This document shows positions 1-8,068 of a stretch of 45,682 nt of DNA, piece after piece. The notes under the pieces were generated by a model. It had not been told where the DNA came from and did not search any database. It saw nothing but the letters and a program-made list of their open reading frames with translations. Each line of letters begins with the position of its first letter. The stretch's first letter is position 1. The position numbers and the translations under genes are program-made. Source of the DNA: an uncultured Lachnospiraceae bacterium (GTDB taxonomy: Bacteria; Bacillota; Clostridia; Lachnospirales; Lachnospiraceae); the NCBI GenBank assembly GCA_910588955.1, contig CAJURQ010000031.1, positions 1 through 45,682 of the forward strand, written 5' to 3'.

Positions 1-99
1 CCTGACAAAACGGGATAATGCTGAAAATAAAACTAATTAATCAGCGGTTCCTTAGATTTTCGGTAGGACCGTGGAATGTTCTTACCGAATCCATTGATA

Positions 100-155
100 T
101 TGCAAACGAGCTTGGATGTGATATGATAGTTTTATTGATGGGGATTACGTAATCC
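100..155 (+). promoter_or_regulatory. Candidate promoter and palindrome upstream of the sugar kinase
   Basis: A -35-like TTGCAA (100-105) and a -10-like TATGAT (122-127) are separated by 16 bp. A perfect 14-bp palindrome, GGATTACGTAATCC (142-155), follows just before the ribosome site of the kinase gene, where a repressor could sit. The promoter match is moderate; the palindrome is exact. Bases 1-99 hold a further imperfect inverted repeat (TTCGGTA near 59 against TACCGAA near 83) and no gene. Confidence 0.35.
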
Positions 156-163
156 GGGGAGGG

Positions 164-1291
164 ATGCAGTTGAAAAAGAAAGTGATTGCGGCGGGACATA
201 TTTGTCTGGATATTACGCCGGTATTTTCAGAGAAAAAGGCAGCGCAGCTGGGGGATATTCTGACGCCCGGCAAGCTGGTCAACGTGGGGCAGGCGGACGT
301 ACATACGGGCGGCTCTGTCGCCAACACCGGGCTTGCCATGAAATTTTTCGGGGCGGATGTGTCTCTGATGGGAAAGATTGGGGACGATCCTTTTGGAGAG
401 ATGGTCCGCAACGTTTTGAAAGCCCATGAAGCGGAGCAGGGACTGCTTGTATCAGAGCGGGAATCCACTTCCTATACAGTTGTCGTGGCGGTTCCAGGAA
501 TTGACCGAATTTTTCTCCACAATCCGGGAGCGAACAATACCTTTCACACGGAGGATATTCCGCAGGAGGAATTGGAGAAGACCGCCTTATTCCATTTCGG
601 CTATCCGCCGCTGATGAAGACCATGTACGAAAACGACGGTGCGGAGCTGTTAAAGATGATGAAGCGCGCTAAGGAGAGCGGCGCTGCCACATCGCTTGAT
701 TTTGCCGCTATTGAGCCGGATTCCAAGGCAGACAGGGCAGACTGGGAGCGCATTTTGGAAAAAGTAATCCCTTATGTGGATATTCTGGTGCCGAGTGTGG
801 AGGAACTGTGCTATATGTTGGATCGCGACCGTTTTTTTCAGTGGCAGGAAAAAGCGGCAGGGCGTGATATCACGGAGATATTGGACATCGAAAAGGACGT
901 GAAGCCGCTGGCGGACCGCTGTATGGAACTTGGCGCGAAAATACTGCTGATCAAATGCGGCGTGCCGGGTATCTACTTTCAGACCGGTTCCCGGCAGACG
1001 TTAGAAAAAGTCGGCGGGAAACTGGAGCTTGACACGGCGCGGTGGGCTGACTTGCGTGGGTTTGAGAAAAGCTACGTCCCCGAACGGGTGCTGTCCGGCA
1101 CAGGGGCGGGAGACACCAGCATTGCGGCGTTTTTGACAGCCGTGCTTGCGGGGTACTCTCCGGAAATGTCCCTGCATCTGGCAGCGGCGGCGGGTGCATC
1201 CTGCGTGACGGCTTACGACGCGCTGAGCGGCTTGAAACCCTTTGCGGAGATGGAGCAGAAGATTCAGAAAGGATGGGACAAAATATGTTAG
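164..1291 (+). CDS. PfkB-family carbohydrate kinase
   Basis: A 375-residue cytoplasmic sugar kinase of the ribokinase/PfkB family, expected to phosphorylate a sugar or sugar phosphate with ATP. The N-terminal part has the GG-S-N-T substrate region (GGSVANTG), and the C-terminal signature GTGAGDT sits at residues 312-318 with the catalytic Asp at about 317. The protein is longer than the usual ~310 residues because of insertions around 230-300. The start has GGGGAGGG upstream. The 3' end overlaps the aldolase, so the two are translated together and probably act in sequence: phosphorylation, then cleavage of a ketose bisphosphate. The sugar (tagatose, fructose, myo-inositol-derived or other) cannot be told from sequence. 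Confidence 0.9.
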   Translation: MQLKKKVIAAGHICLDITPVFSEKKAAQLGDILTPGKLVNVGQADVHTGGSVANTGLAMKFFGADVSLMGKIGDDPFGEMVRNVLKAHEAEQGLLVSERESTSYTVVVAVPGIDRIFLHNPGANNTFHTEDIPQEELEKTALFHFGYPPLMKTMYENDGAELLKMMKRAKESGAATSLDFAAIEPDSKADRADWERILEKVIPYVDILVPSVEELCYMLDRDRFFQWQEKAAGRDITEILDIEKDVKPLADRCMELGAKILLIKCGVPGIYFQTGSRQTLEKVGGKLELDTARWADLRGFEKSYVPERVLSGTGAGDTSIAAFLTAVLAGYSPEMSLHLAAAAGASCVTAYDALSGLKPFAEMEQKIQKGWDKIC

Positions 1292-2142
1292 TCACTTTAA
1301 AGGAAATATTGAAAATCGCGGAAGAAAAAAAGATTGCAGTAGGTGCGTTTAACGCCGCAAATCTGGAGAGCTTACAGGCGGTGATCACGGCGGCGGAGGA
1401 ACTGCATATGCCGGTCATTCTGCAGTTTGCACAGTGCCATGAGTCATGGGTTCCGCTTGCGCTGATCGGACCGGTCATGGTGGCAGAGGCGAAGAAGGCG
1501 TCCGTGCCGGTCTGCGTCCATCTGGATCATGGCGAGACGCTGGAATATCTGGAACAAGCGCTTGCTATCGGTTTTACCGGGATTATGTATGACGGCTCTG
1601 TTTTGCCCTACGAGGATAATCTGGAAAATACAAAAAAGGCGGTCGCTATGGCGGCAAAGGCAGGCGTCTGCGTGGAGGCGGAGCTTGGCAGCATGGGAAA
1701 GAGGGAAACCGGTGCGGGAGATTCCGACGGGGACGACACGAAGATTTATACAGATCCAGAACAGGCGAAAGCCTTTGTGAAGGAGAGCGGCGTCGACGCG
1801 CTAGCATGTTCGTTTGGCACAACTCACGGCATTTATCTGACAACCCCGAAGCTGGATTTTGATGTGGTAAAGAATGTGCGCGCCATGACAGATGAGATCC
1901 CGATTGTCATGCACGGCGGCTCCGGCGTGAGCAGAGAGGATTACCACGCGGCAATCCGTGCGGGCGTGCGAAAAATCAATTACTTCACGTATATGGATAA
2001 GGCGGGCGGAAATGCGGCGGCAGAATATCTGAAATCTCTGGGGGAAAAGGAACCTGTTTTCTTCTCGTCCATATCCATGACGGCGCGGGATGTCATGAAG
2101 GAAAATGTGAAAGAGGCAATGAAGATGTTTGCTCTGGAGTGA
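1285..2142 (+). CDS. Class II ketose-bisphosphate aldolase (fructose/tagatose type)
   Basis: A 285-residue zinc-dependent aldolase of the Fba/GatY/IolJ family, which splits a ketose bisphosphate into DHAP and an aldehyde. HLDHGE at residues 79-84 carries the catalytic Asp and a zinc His, and HGGSG begins at residue 210 with another zinc/phosphate-site His. The start at 1285 (MLVTLKEIL) matches the family N-terminus and overlaps the end of the kinase gene; an in-frame ATG at 1273 is the alternative. Pairing with a PfkB kinase suggests a catabolic module. A terminator follows about 90 bp downstream. Substrate preference between FBP, tagatose-BP and a deoxygluconate derivative is unresolved. Confidence 0.9.
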   Translation: MLVTLKEILKIAEEKKIAVGAFNAANLESLQAVITAAEELHMPVILQFAQCHESWVPLALIGPVMVAEAKKASVPVCVHLDHGETLEYLEQALAIGFTGIMYDGSVLPYEDNLENTKKAVAMAAKAGVCVEAELGSMGKRETGAGDSDGDDTKIYTDPEQAKAFVKESGVDALACSFGTTHGIYLTTPKLDFDVVKNVRAMTDEIPIVMHGGSGVSREDYHAAIRAGVRKINYFTYMDKAGGNAAAEYLKSLGEKEPVFFSSISMTARDVMKENVKEAMKMFALE

Positions 2143-2233
2143 TAATGTATTATACGGAAAGTGGTAAAGGACGTCGGCATTTGTTGCGACTATAGCAAGT
2201 GCGCGGTACGGACAATAACGGTTGAAAAATTAT

Positions 2234-2278
2234 GGGCTGTCAGGATTTTATATATCGCTTGACAGCCCGTTTTATTTT
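2234..2278 (+). terminator. Rho-independent terminator after the kinase-aldolase pair
   Basis: A 9-bp perfect stem, GGGCTGTCA (2234-2242) with TGACAGCCC (2260-2268), is followed by GTTTTATTTTC. It ends the kinase-aldolase transcript. Its right arm is also the -35 of the next promoter. Confidence 0.85.
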
Positions 2279-2287
2279 CTTTATAAT
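2259..2287 (+). promoter_or_regulatory. Consensus sigma-A promoter for the TetR-MFS genes
   Basis: TTGACA (2259-2264), 17 bp, TATAAT (2282-2287): both hexamers match consensus exactly with ideal spacing. The -35 lies inside the 3' arm of the upstream terminator. Confidence 0.85.
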
Positions 2288-2293
2288 AATTAA

Positions 2294-2306
2294 TGACCAA
2301 TAGTCA
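2294..2306 (+). promoter_or_regulatory. Probable TetR operator at the transcription start
   Basis: The dyad TGAC-CAATA-GTCA lies 7 bp after the -10, over the expected start site and 25 bp before the TetR start codon. This is the usual place for autorepression. The half-sites are short, so the assignment is tentative. Confidence 0.5.
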
Positions 2307-2331
2307 ATAACTAGTGCAAGGAGATGCAAAG

Positions 2332-2982
2332 ATGGCAAGACCAGTGAAAAAACAGCCGGAAGAATGGGAACGGGAGATTCTGGAGGCGGCGAAATTTTTA
2401 TTTTTGTCAAAAGGGTATGAGGAGACTTCCGTGTCCGATATCATGGAGCGCGCCGGGGGCGCGAAGGGGATGTTTTACCGCTTTTTTGAGAGCAAGGAGA
2501 AAGTGATGCAGGCGTTGGGGGATCGCATGTTTCTGGAGAACAATCCCTTCGAGGCGGTCAGGGCGCGCACGGACTTGAACGGTCTGCAGAAAATCAGGGA
2601 AGTGCTTGCCATGGATAGAGCGGACGGGGAGCGGGAGGCGGTTAATGCGCAGGCGGTTTCCATCTTGAAGGATCCGCGCATTCTGGCGGCGGCGGTGGAG
2701 GCGAACAGGCGTGTGTTGACGCCATTATGGTTTGAATTGATTGAGGAGGGCAGGCGCGATGGCTCCATCCGGACCGAGTATGCGAGGGAGCTTTCGGAGC
2801 TGCTTCCGCTTGTCAATTTCTGGCTGATGCCTTCGGTGTTTCCGGCTGACATGGAGGAGATTATGCATAAATGCAAATTTGTGGCAAAGGTGCTAGTGGA
2901 CATGGGGCTGCCTTTGGCGGATGAGGAGATGTTTGAACGGACGGGGAGGCTGCTTGGGCAGAGTGAAAAATGGGATAAGTAA
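2332..2982 (+). CDS. TetR/AcrR-family transcriptional regulator
   Basis: A 216-residue TetR-type repressor. The N-terminal helix-turn-helix occupies about residues 12-58, with the family pattern of F-KGY--TSVSDIM-RAG-AKGMFYRFFESKE; the rest is the helical ligand-binding and dimer domain. The start at 2332 is preferred because AGGAG lies 8 bp upstream; the in-frame ATG at 2314 has no ribosome site. It sits directly before an MFS exporter on the same strand, so it most likely senses a toxic compound and controls that exporter and itself through the dyad at 2294-2306. The ligand is unknown. Confidence 0.88.
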   Translation: MARPVKKQPEEWEREILEAAKFLFLSKGYEETSVSDIMERAGGAKGMFYRFFESKEKVMQALGDRMFLENNPFEAVRARTDLNGLQKIREVLAMDRADGEREAVNAQAVSILKDPRILAAAVEANRRVLTPLWFELIEEGRRDGSIRTEYARELSELLPLVNFWLMPSVFPADMEEIMHKCKFVAKVLVDMGLPLADEEMFERTGRLLGQSEKWDK

Positions 2983-3069
2983 TTTATTAGGGAATTCCGT
3001 CACTTAATGCGAAGTTGGAAGTACGAAGTCTTGCATAAGATGTTTGTATTCAGAAAGGAATGGTAAAAT

Positions 3070-4296
3070 ATGAAAGAAAAGTTGTTTACGCGAAACTTTA
3101 TGCTCTTAGTTTTGGGGCAGGTAAGCTCCCTGTTTGGCAACTATATCCTGCGGCTGGCACTGTCCATGTATGTGTTGGAACTTACCGGGTCGGCGGCTGT
3201 GTTCGCGGGGCTTTTGTCTGCGGCGACGATCCCGACCATCTTGCTGTCGCCCTTTGGAGGCATTCTGGCTGACCGGGCGAACCGAAGAAATATTATGGTG
3301 GCTCTGGACGCCATGACGGGGATCGCAGTCCTGTGCGCGGCGTTGCTTTTATCGGAACAGCGCGCGCTTGTGGTGATCGGTGCGCTCCTCGTGCTTCTTT
3401 CCGTTCTGGGCGCGTTTGAGACGCCTACGGTGCAGGCATGTATTCCGAGTATGCTGACGGGGGATAACATCATTTGGGGGAATGCGGTGGTGAACCAGAC
3501 CGCCTCCATATCCTATCTGACGGTGCCGCTTCTGGGTGGTATTTTCTACGCGGCTTTTGGCATACAGCCTGTGATGTATGCGAGCGTGCTCTGCTTTTTT
3601 GTGACCGCGTTTTTGGAATGTTTCATTAGGTTGGATTATTGTCCGGCAGGTTTTCAGGGGCGTGTGCTCGCAGCGGTGAAAGCGGATTTCATTGACAGCT
3701 TTCACTTTATTGGAAAGGAGCGGCGGGATATTCTGAGGATTCTGCTTCTGGCTGCATTGTCCCGTTTCTTCGTGATGGGTGTGACGCTGGTGGGTCTTCC
3801 CTTTCTTGTGCGAACGGTGCTCGGACTGGACGCCAGATACTATGGCGCGGCGGAGAGTGTGCTTGCGGTTGCCGTGATTGCGGGAAGTATGGCGGCAGGT
3901 GTTTTGGCGGGGAAAATAAAGAAGGGCGGATTGTCGCCCATGCTGGCGGCGGTCGGTCTCTGCATTGTCCCGGCGGGGCTTATCTTTCTGTTTCCGACAG
4001 GAACAGGGGTGCGGTATGCGGTTCTTGTGGCTGTTTTTTGCGGGATGCAGATAGCGATCAGCATGTTTTCCATCTATGCGGTGTCGATGATTCAGCAGGG
4101 CGCGCCGGAGCATATGATTGGCAAGGTAATGGCTTACACGTCCGCTATTACCATGTGCGCCCAGCCGGTGGGACAGATAGTGTACGGCTTTTTGTTTGAC
4201 GGGTTTAAGGAGACGGTCTGGCTGGTGTTGATTCCGACCGGGGTGATCGTGTGCGGGATTGGGGTGGCTGTAGGGAGGAAGGGGGGAATGGACTGA
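3070..4296 (+). CDS. MFS transporter, drug-exporter type
   Basis: A 408-residue polytopic membrane protein with about 12 predicted membrane helices. The loop after helix 2 carries MFS motif A (GGILADRANRRN), and the closest family by pattern is the DHA-type or macrolide-efflux-like MFS group. GAAAGGA lies upstream of the start. The gap from the TetR gene is 87 bp with no clear terminator, so it is probably cotranscribed or jointly regulated. Likely role: proton-driven export of a compound sensed by the TetR protein. Confidence 0.85.
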   Translation: MKEKLFTRNFMLLVLGQVSSLFGNYILRLALSMYVLELTGSAAVFAGLLSAATIPTILLSPFGGILADRANRRNIMVALDAMTGIAVLCAALLLSEQRALVVIGALLVLLSVLGAFETPTVQACIPSMLTGDNIIWGNAVVNQTASISYLTVPLLGGIFYAAFGIQPVMYASVLCFFVTAFLECFIRLDYCPAGFQGRVLAAVKADFIDSFHFIGKERRDILRILLLAALSRFFVMGVTLVGLPFLVRTVLGLDARYYGAAESVLAVAVIAGSMAAGVLAGKIKKGGLSPMLAAVGLCIVPAGLIFLFPTGTGVRYAVLVAVFCGMQIAISMFSIYAVSMIQQGAPEHMIGKVMAYTSAITMCAQPVGQIVYGFLFDGFKETVWLVLIPTGVIVCGIGVAVGRKGGMD

Positions 4297-4316
4297 TGAT
4301 GGAACGGGAAAGTTTC

Positions 4317-4505
4317 TTAAAGAACGCTGACTAAAATAACGATAATAATTACAAAAATAATATGAATGATCCATGTCCACTTATTTCCTAAATTCATTGT
4401 ATAGCCAAATCCGCTTTGCGGTCTCCTAATCAGTATTCTTTTATCTTTTCTGTTGAAATATATTCTTCCAGTTAACCAGCCATTATCTCTATGGGTTGAT
4501 TTCAT
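4317..4505 (-). CDS. DUF5808-like small membrane protein
   Basis: A 62-residue protein with a well-placed AAGGAG eight bases before its ATG. The first ~45 residues carry the pattern W-x(7)-FNR-D-R-LI-R-GFGYTMN-GN-W, which matches the DUF5808 motif, and the last ~18 residues are one hydrophobic helix (IIHIIFVIIIVILV). It is therefore a tail-anchored micro-protein carrying a DUF5808 motif usually seen in larger membrane proteins. It lies convergent to the MFS gene with 20 bp between the stops. Function unknown. The 218 bp upstream of it, before the HAD gene, are AT-rich and show no further gene. Confidence 0.72.
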   Translation of the reverse strand: MKSTHRDNGWLTGRIYFNRKDKRILIRRPQSGFGYTMNLGNKWTWIIHIIFVIIIVILVSVL

Positions 4506-4723
4506 AAAGTTCTCCTTTGCAATTTCCAGTTGCGTCTATGATACCATAATCACAGAAGTTTTGCTAATTCATTCTTCTAACTTCCGTACATTTTGTGTTA
4601 TTATAAATTATAAATAAAAGAAATTCGTCCCTTAAAAATCATCAGACCACAAGCATTATCCCTCAATGGGCAATTCACTGTCTGGCAGCTAAATGAGTAT
4701 GAAATGGAGAATCTGACATATCA

Positions 4724-5578
4724 ATGACAACGGTAACGAATAAAGAACAGAAAAGCAGAACTTTATATGTAACTGATCTGGACGGGACGCTGATGCGCGG
4801 AGATAAAACGATTTCAGCGTTCACGGTTGACACGCTGAACAGGCTGATTGATCAGGGGATGCTGATAACCTATGCGACCGCCCGGTCTTTTCACAGTGCA
4901 TGGGAAATTACGAAGGATATTCATTTTAGAATCCCGGTTATTACCCGTAACGGAACGGTGCTGGCAGATCAGATGCTGCAGAAAGAAACGGATATTTCCC
5001 GTTTTTCAGAGAGGGAAGTCAGCACGCTTAAAGGACTTTTGACGGGTACGATGGAACATATGGGATTTGCGACGGCGTACTTTGACGGGAAAATGAGGAA
5101 GACTTACCGCAGTGGGAAATTAAGCGCCGGGTTTCAGAAGTATGTTGATGAGCATACGAATGACGAGAGAATAAGGGCGGTTGGTGAAGAGACAGAGCTG
5201 TTTGACGGTCTTGTAACATATGTGACGCTGATTGCGGAAAAGGAGGAATTGCAGCCTATATATGAGAAAATCAGAGACGGCGGCAGTTGGGAGTGTGTAT
5301 TTCAGAAAGATACATACGGCGATGAATATTGGCTGGAGATTTGCCCGCCAAACGCGACAAAGGCAAAAGCTGTTCTGAAATGTAAGGAGAAGCTTCAATG
5401 CGGGCGTGTTGTTGTGTTCGGGGATTCCCTCAATGATCTTTCCATGTTTGCTGTCGCTGACGAGGCGTGTGCCGTGGAGAACGCAATGGATGAAGTGAAA
5501 GCGGCTGCGACCATAATTATTCCGGATAATGAAAAGGATGGGGTTGCTGGATATTTGATGGAACGGTGGGACGCATAG
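4724..5578 (+). CDS. HAD-superfamily Cof-type phosphatase
   Basis: A 284-residue hydrolase of the Cof/YidA branch (HAD subclass IIB). The nucleophile motif DLDGT is at residues 18-22, and the C-terminal Mg-binding motif FGDSLNDLSMF starts near residue 232. A TATARS stretch follows motif I as in other Cof proteins. It is expected to dephosphorylate sugar phosphates or flavin phosphates in the cytoplasm. The ribosome site is weak: the nearest GGAG is about 14 bp from the ATG. It stands alone, with the radical SAM operon's own promoter starting 30 bp after its stop. Confidence 0.85.
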   Translation: MTTVTNKEQKSRTLYVTDLDGTLMRGDKTISAFTVDTLNRLIDQGMLITYATARSFHSAWEITKDIHFRIPVITRNGTVLADQMLQKETDISRFSEREVSTLKGLLTGTMEHMGFATAYFDGKMRKTYRSGKLSAGFQKYVDEHTNDERIRAVGEETELFDGLVTYVTLIAEKEELQPIYEKIRDGGSWECVFQKDTYGDEYWLEICPPNATKAKAVLKCKEKLQCGRVVVFGDSLNDLSMFAVADEACAVENAMDEVKAAATIIIPDNEKDGVAGYLMERWDA

Positions 5579-5610
5579 TGATTTATTCTAAAATTTTTCA
5601 TTTCACCATA

Positions 5611-5639
5611 TTGACGTAATTTTTTATATTTGCTAGCAT
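5611..5639 (+). promoter_or_regulatory. Promoter of the transglutaminase/radical SAM operon
   Basis: TTGACG (5611-5616), 17 bp, TAGCAT (5634-5639). The start site would fall near 5647, leaving a leader of about 43 nt that contains the hairpin at 5661-5679. Confidence 0.65.
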
Positions 5640-5660
5640 TTTATGTAGAGCAGGCGCCTA

Positions 5661-5679
5661 CTCCTAAAAATTTTAGGAG
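5661..5679 (+). promoter_or_regulatory. Hairpin burying the ribosome site
   Basis: A perfect inverted repeat, CTCCTAAAA (5661-5669) and TTTTAGGAG (5671-5679), contains an anti-Shine-Dalgarno CTCCT and the TAGGAG used by the next gene. In RNA it can fold as a 7-bp stem with a 5-nt loop, masking the ribosome site. Thermal, ligand or protein control of translation is possible but not shown. Confidence 0.6.
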
Positions 5680-5689
5680 GGAATAGAAA

Positions 5690-6607
5690 ATGAATGATAA
5701 AATGCTGCAACGGTATCTGGAAACCAGTGTCTATACGGATGTGGGACCATACAGAGATTTTGTGTTGTCCCTGCCGGACGACATAGCGTCCATAGGAATG
5801 CTGGTCTGCGACCAGATCACGCATCCGTCCATGTATTTCACAAAAGTTTCTCCCTATCTGGAAGAGAATTACTATGGGAAGTTTTCGTCCTACCCGAAGC
5901 GCCGTTTTAAAAATGAGGACGAACTTTATATTACGGCTGTCGCTATGATTGCGGGTATCCTGCGGCTGGACAACGCGGGATTTACGAAGAACAGGGATGT
6001 GACGAAAAGAATCACCGTGTCCTGCAGGCAGGCGTCGGTGCTGTTTAGCGCTATTTTAAAGGCAAAGGGAATCCCGTGCCGTTCCAGAGCCGGATTCATG
6101 GATTTTGGAGATGCAGGCGAAAGCTACATGGAGCATTGGGTGAACGAATATTGGGATTTCGGAGAAAGCAGATGGGTGCTGGCGGACGTGGACGGCTATT
6201 ACGAATACGAGCCGCGTTTCGGCTACAGTCAGTTTGACCTGCCGCGGCGGAAGTTTGTGACGGCTTCGGAGGCGTGGCTCGGATTGAGAAAAGGCACGCT
6301 GCATAAAAAGCTGGATGTTTTTTCGGACGACCCGCTGGAAGGCGTCTGCGAGTACCTGTTTATGGATTTTCACGCGCTGATGAACAATGAAATATTTTAT
6401 TCTTATCAGCCGCTGTATCTTCGAGGCGGCATACGGAATCTGAGTGAAGAGGAACTTTGCGAGATTGACGGACTGGCGGAACTTTTGGCGGAGCCTGACG
6501 AAAACAGGGAGCGGATAGAGCGTTTGTGGCAGGACAATGAAAAATTCTTCATTCTGACAAACAACACGCAGAATATTTATGAAGGGAAGTTAGAATGCCA
6601 TGAATGA
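5690..6607 (+). CDS. Transglutaminase-like (papain-fold) protein
   Basis: A 305-residue soluble protein with a transglutaminase-like core. The pattern VSCRQASVLFSAILKAKGIP places Cys112 at the head of a helix, followed by a His in EHW (149) and an Asp in ADVD (166): the Cys-His-Asp triad of the fold is intact. No signal peptide is present, so it is cytoplasmic. Flanking parts (1-95 and 190-305) are not recognised. The ribosome site AGGAGGG is strong but lies in a hairpin. The gene overlaps the radical SAM gene by 8 bp, so the two products are made together and probably act on one substrate. Peptidase, amidase or crosslinking activity cannot be distinguished. Confidence 0.78.
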   Translation: MNDKMLQRYLETSVYTDVGPYRDFVLSLPDDIASIGMLVCDQITHPSMYFTKVSPYLEENYYGKFSSYPKRRFKNEDELYITAVAMIAGILRLDNAGFTKNRDVTKRITVSCRQASVLFSAILKAKGIPCRSRAGFMDFGDAGESYMEHWVNEYWDFGESRWVLADVDGYYEYEPRFGYSQFDLPRRKFVTASEAWLGLRKGTLHKKLDVFSDDPLEGVCEYLFMDFHALMNNEIFYSYQPLYLRGGIRNLSEEELCEIDGLAELLAEPDENRERIERLWQDNEKFFILTNNTQNIYEGKLECHE

Positions 6608-7352
6608 ATATGTGAAGAACTTAAACAGAATAGAGTTTGTCGTCACGATGGCGTGCACGGGAAAATGTAAGCACTGCTCGGAGGGAGACCACGATTCCTG
6701 CACAGGGCATATCGACGCGGAAGCGGCGGCAAATGCTGTCTATGATGTCTGCAAAAATTATAAGATTGGGTCGCTGATGACCTTTGGCGGCGAACCGCTT
6801 CTTTATCCGGATGTGGTCTGTAAAATACATAAAGCGGCGTCGGAGATGGGGATACCAAAAAGGGATTTGATCACAAACGGCTTTTTTGCGAAAGACAATC
6901 AACGAATAAAGGAAGTTGCCGGGGCGCTTGCCGCAAACGGCGTGAACAGGATACTTTTGTCGGTCGATGCCTTCCATCAGGAGACGATACCCTTAGAGCC
7001 GGTCAAATTCTTTGCGGCGTGCGTCAAAGAGGCGGGCATATCTATAGAATTGAGTCCGGCGTGGCTGGTCAGTGAAAGCGACAACAACCCATACAACGTG
7101 AAAACAAGGGAAATTATCGGGGCATTTGATGAACTGAAAATTCCGGTTGGTTCGGGCAATGTGATCTTCCCGAGCGGAAATGTGGTTAAGTATTTAGGGG
7201 AGTATTTTGAAGAAAAAACGGCGTATGCAGATCCCTATGAAGAAAATCCGGGCGATATCAGAGCCATCAGTTTTTCATCGAACGGAGATGTGCTGAACGG
7301 CAATTTGTACAAAAAAAATATCATAGATATACTCAATGAGTATAGACCATGA
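6600..7352 (+). CDS. Short radical SAM protein
   Basis: A 250-residue radical SAM enzyme. The cluster motif C-x3-C-x2-C is formed by Cys19, Cys23 and Cys26, with an extra Cys34 nearby, and the SAM-binding TFGGEPLL follows at about 61-68. The core is short and ends soon after a segment resembling the C-terminal region of the activase/peptide-modifying group (SFSSNGDV), with no Cys-rich SPASM extension. It starts inside the stop region of the transglutaminase-like gene. It may modify a peptide or protein also handled by that partner; no precursor peptide is visible nearby. The 3' end lies 20 bp from the convergent DUF1905 gene. Confidence 0.85.
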   Translation: MNEYVKNLNRIEFVVTMACTGKCKHCSEGDHDSCTGHIDAEAAANAVYDVCKNYKIGSLMTFGGEPLLYPDVVCKIHKAASEMGIPKRDLITNGFFAKDNQRIKEVAGALAANGVNRILLSVDAFHQETIPLEPVKFFAACVKEAGISIELSPAWLVSESDNNPYNVKTREIIGAFDELKIPVGSGNVIFPSGNVVKYLGEYFEEKTAYADPYEENPGDIRAISFSSNGDVLNGNLYKKNIIDILNEYRP

Positions 7353-7372
7353 TATTTTTAGGAAAGAACGGG

Positions 7373-8059
7373 TTACGCATGGTTTCCGGTTTCCCAGCAC
7401 CACTTTGCAATTTTTTCAATCAGTGCGGCATCGACCTTGCCATAGGGGATGCGGATCGTTCCCTTATCGGTTTTGTAGTCTTGAAGCTCCTTCGCGAAAT
7501 GCAATACGGCTTCGGGTCCCGGGTACAGTCCGATGTGCCCCTTGGACGCGGCAAAGTGAAGAATATTATGCTTTTTCCAGAAGGTCGGCATACTCCATGA
7601 GATACGTTCCTCCGCTTCCGGCAGGGCGTCGCGGAGAATCTGGCGGATATACAGGAGGTCTTCCTGTTTATCCGCATCCTGACTAAGGATATATTCGTCA
7701 ATCGACTTTGGTTTTTCGCCACAGTAGTGACTCTGGTCTTTATTCTTAAATTCTCTTCCGCATTTGGGACATTTCCACATAGGTTTTTTCTCGCTTTCCC
7801 TTTCACGAATTACCACTTCGACCACATCGCCAAAGCTCTTACCGATCTGCCTGCGTATCTGTTTGGTAACGCCGATGATGTAACAGGGGGTGCCCATTTT
7901 TACCACCTGTCCTCGGTATGGAACATCGTCGAAGGTGGCGTTTACGAGCAGGCGCCCTTTGCCAAAAAGTTCTTTGATGTCATAGGGCACTTCTACATAT
8001 GCGGCATCCATATTTCCGTTTTGCAGTATCGTCGCGCTGAATTTCAGATATTTTTCCAT
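7373..8059 (-). CDS. DUF1905-DUF1801 fusion protein with a zinc-ribbon linker
   Basis: A 228-residue cytoplasmic protein. Residues 1-90 match DUF1905 (start MEKYLKFSATIL, VPYDIKELFGKG, R-Q-GKSFGDVV); 94-113 form a small Cys-rich linker (CPKCG...HYCG) that could bind zinc; 118-228 match DUF1801, the YdhG/Fra-like family that includes a Bacillus frataxin-like iron chaperone. It is the last gene of a three-gene minus-strand operon, 9 bp after the HTH gene. The Fur-like palindrome ahead of the operon would suit an iron-related role, but both domains are annotated mostly by similarity and function is open. Confidence 0.8.
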   Translation of the reverse strand: MEKYLKFSATILQNGNMDAAYVEVPYDIKELFGKGRLLVNATFDDVPYRGQVVKMGTPCYIIGVTKQIRRQIGKSFGDVVEVVIRERESEKKPMWKCPKCGREFKNKDQSHYCGEKPKSIDEYILSQDADKQEDLLYIRQILRDALPEAEERISWSMPTFWKKHNILHFAASKGHIGLYPGPEAVLHFAKELQDYKTDKGTIRIPYGKVDAALIEKIAKWCWETGNHA

Positions 8060-8068
8060 AGAATAGAT

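Noticed and set aside
951..1478. 175-residue minus-strand frame spanning the kinase-aldolase junction
   Set aside because: It crosses two well-supported genes and shows no family pattern.
3349..4380. 343-residue minus-strand frame opposite the MFS gene
   Set aside because: It is the mirror of a clear MFS transporter, is His/Arg-rich with no domain pattern, and has no ribosome site.
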